Source of the DNA: Candidatus Sulfopaludibacter sp. SbA3 | GTDB lineage: Bacteria > Acidobacteriota > Terriglobia > 20CM-2-55-15 | Reading direction: 5' to 3' | DNA length: 12,350 bases | Assembly (NCBI GenBank): GCA_945861845.1 | Contig: CAMAWS010000042.1 | Location: 1-12,350 of the forward strand | Shown: positions 12,076 to 12,350 of the stretch, piece after piece | How the letters are laid out: the number at the start of each line of letters is the position of its first letter | Numbering within the stretch: the stretch's first letter is position 1 | Notes under the pieces: generated by a model | Databases searched by the model: none | What the model saw: the letters and a program-made list of their open reading frames with translations, nothing else | What the model was told of the DNA's origin: nothing | Translations under genes and position numbers: made by a program

Positions 12076-12350
12076 TCAAGTTCAAGTATTGGCGGCCGGT
12101 CAGCAGGTAATGCAACCCCGAAAACGCAGTCATAATGCCTGTCATATAGAAAAGGATGCTCAACTCGGGAACGACCACGCCCATCCAATTTGTATATAAG
12201 ACCGCAAGGACCATGAATACCTGGAGAACCGTGCTGGCCTTCCCGTAGGGTGAGGGCTTGAACAGGCGCCAGCCGACCATAAGAACAACGATGAGAGAAG
12301 TCAGAAGCAGGAAAACATCCCGGAAAATCATGGTGATCATCAGCCATCGC
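12068..12350 (-). CDS. CDP-alcohol phosphatidyltransferase, PgsA-like (5' part outside window)
   Basis: Only the C-terminal 94 residues are present; the frame is open to the right edge, so the gene continues beyond it. The fragment begins RWLMITMIFRDVFLLLTSL, followed by the KPSPYGKASTVLQ segment and two further hydrophobic helices. A tryptophan-leucine run ahead of an RD, and then a GK-x-x-T-x-x-Q motif, mark the C-terminal half of the CDP-alcohol phosphatidyltransferase family (phosphatidylglycerophosphate synthase and relatives), which makes phospholipid headgroups at the inner membrane. The catalytic CDP-alcohol motif (DGxxAR and DxxxD) lies in the missing N-terminal part, so the exact substrate cannot be judged. 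Its stop codon overlaps the start of the DUF512 gene by 8 bases. Confidence 0.75.
   Translation of the reverse strand, partial: RWLMITMIFRDVFLLLTSLIVVLMVGWRLFKPSPYGKASTVLQVFMVLAVLYTNWMGVVVPELSILFYMTGIMTAFSGLHYLLTGRQYLNLSE

Noticed and set aside
1..12350. CRISPR array, tRNA, rRNA, insertion sequence or phage remains
   Set aside because: No regularly spaced repeats, no cloverleaf or rRNA-like stretch, and no transposase, integrase or phage-like protein were seen on either strand.

Overview
The window looks like chromosomal DNA of a GC-rich acidobacterium (phylum Acidobacteriota). The main clue is a Ser/Thr kinase joined through one membrane helix to a TolB/PD40-type propeller, an architecture very abundant in that phylum. 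The homocysteine methyltransferase-MTHFR fusion, the paired cyclophilins and the DUF512 protein fit but do not prove it. No 16S or other marker is present, so the assignment is an inference. No rRNA, tRNA, CRISPR array, insertion sequence or phage gene was seen.

Left part, minus strand, read from right to left. Positions 5541 to 1 hold a tightly packed run of genes: an exported alpha/beta-hydrolase (4060-5541), a 3-hydroxyacyl-CoA dehydrogenase (3157-4035), an enoyl-CoA hydratase (2363-3142), a Phd-type antitoxin with a PIN-domain toxin (2024-2335 and 1593-2027), then a membrane Ser/Thr kinase that starts at a TTG and runs off the left edge. Gaps of 24, 14 and 27 bases suggest that the hydrolase and the two CoA enzymes form one transcription unit, with the toxin-antitoxin pair lodged behind it. 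The toxin-antitoxin pair probably also has its own promoter, because an 8+8 bp inverted repeat covers the antitoxin start codon and a -10-like box.

Middle, plus strand. A 66-bp divergent intergenic region (5542-5607) separates the hydrolase from a three-gene unit: the bifunctional homocysteine methyltransferase/methylenetetrahydrofolate reductase (5608-7488), an exported cyclophilin (7485-8141) and a cytosolic cyclophilin (8142-8666). These genes overlap or abut. The unit ends in a 12-bp palindrome and a 14-bp hairpin. A second toxin-antitoxin pair follows (8808-9465), with a ribbon-helix-helix antitoxin overlapping a PIN toxin.

Right part, minus strand: the 3' end of a CDP-alcohol phosphatidyltransferase gene (right edge), a PDZ/radical-SAM/DUF512 protein (10681-12075) and an exported class-B3-like metallo-beta-lactamase-fold enzyme (9570-10595), which converges on the second toxin gene.

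Most of the content belongs to known families. The points most worth a second look are the start-codon operator of the first toxin-antitoxin pair, a recurring -10 box placed 6-9 bases before start codons that lack a Shine-Dalgarno sequence (possible leaderless mRNAs), the coupling of a one-carbon enzyme to two cyclophilins in different compartments, and a coding-like in-frame tail behind the stop codon of the metallo-hydrolase.
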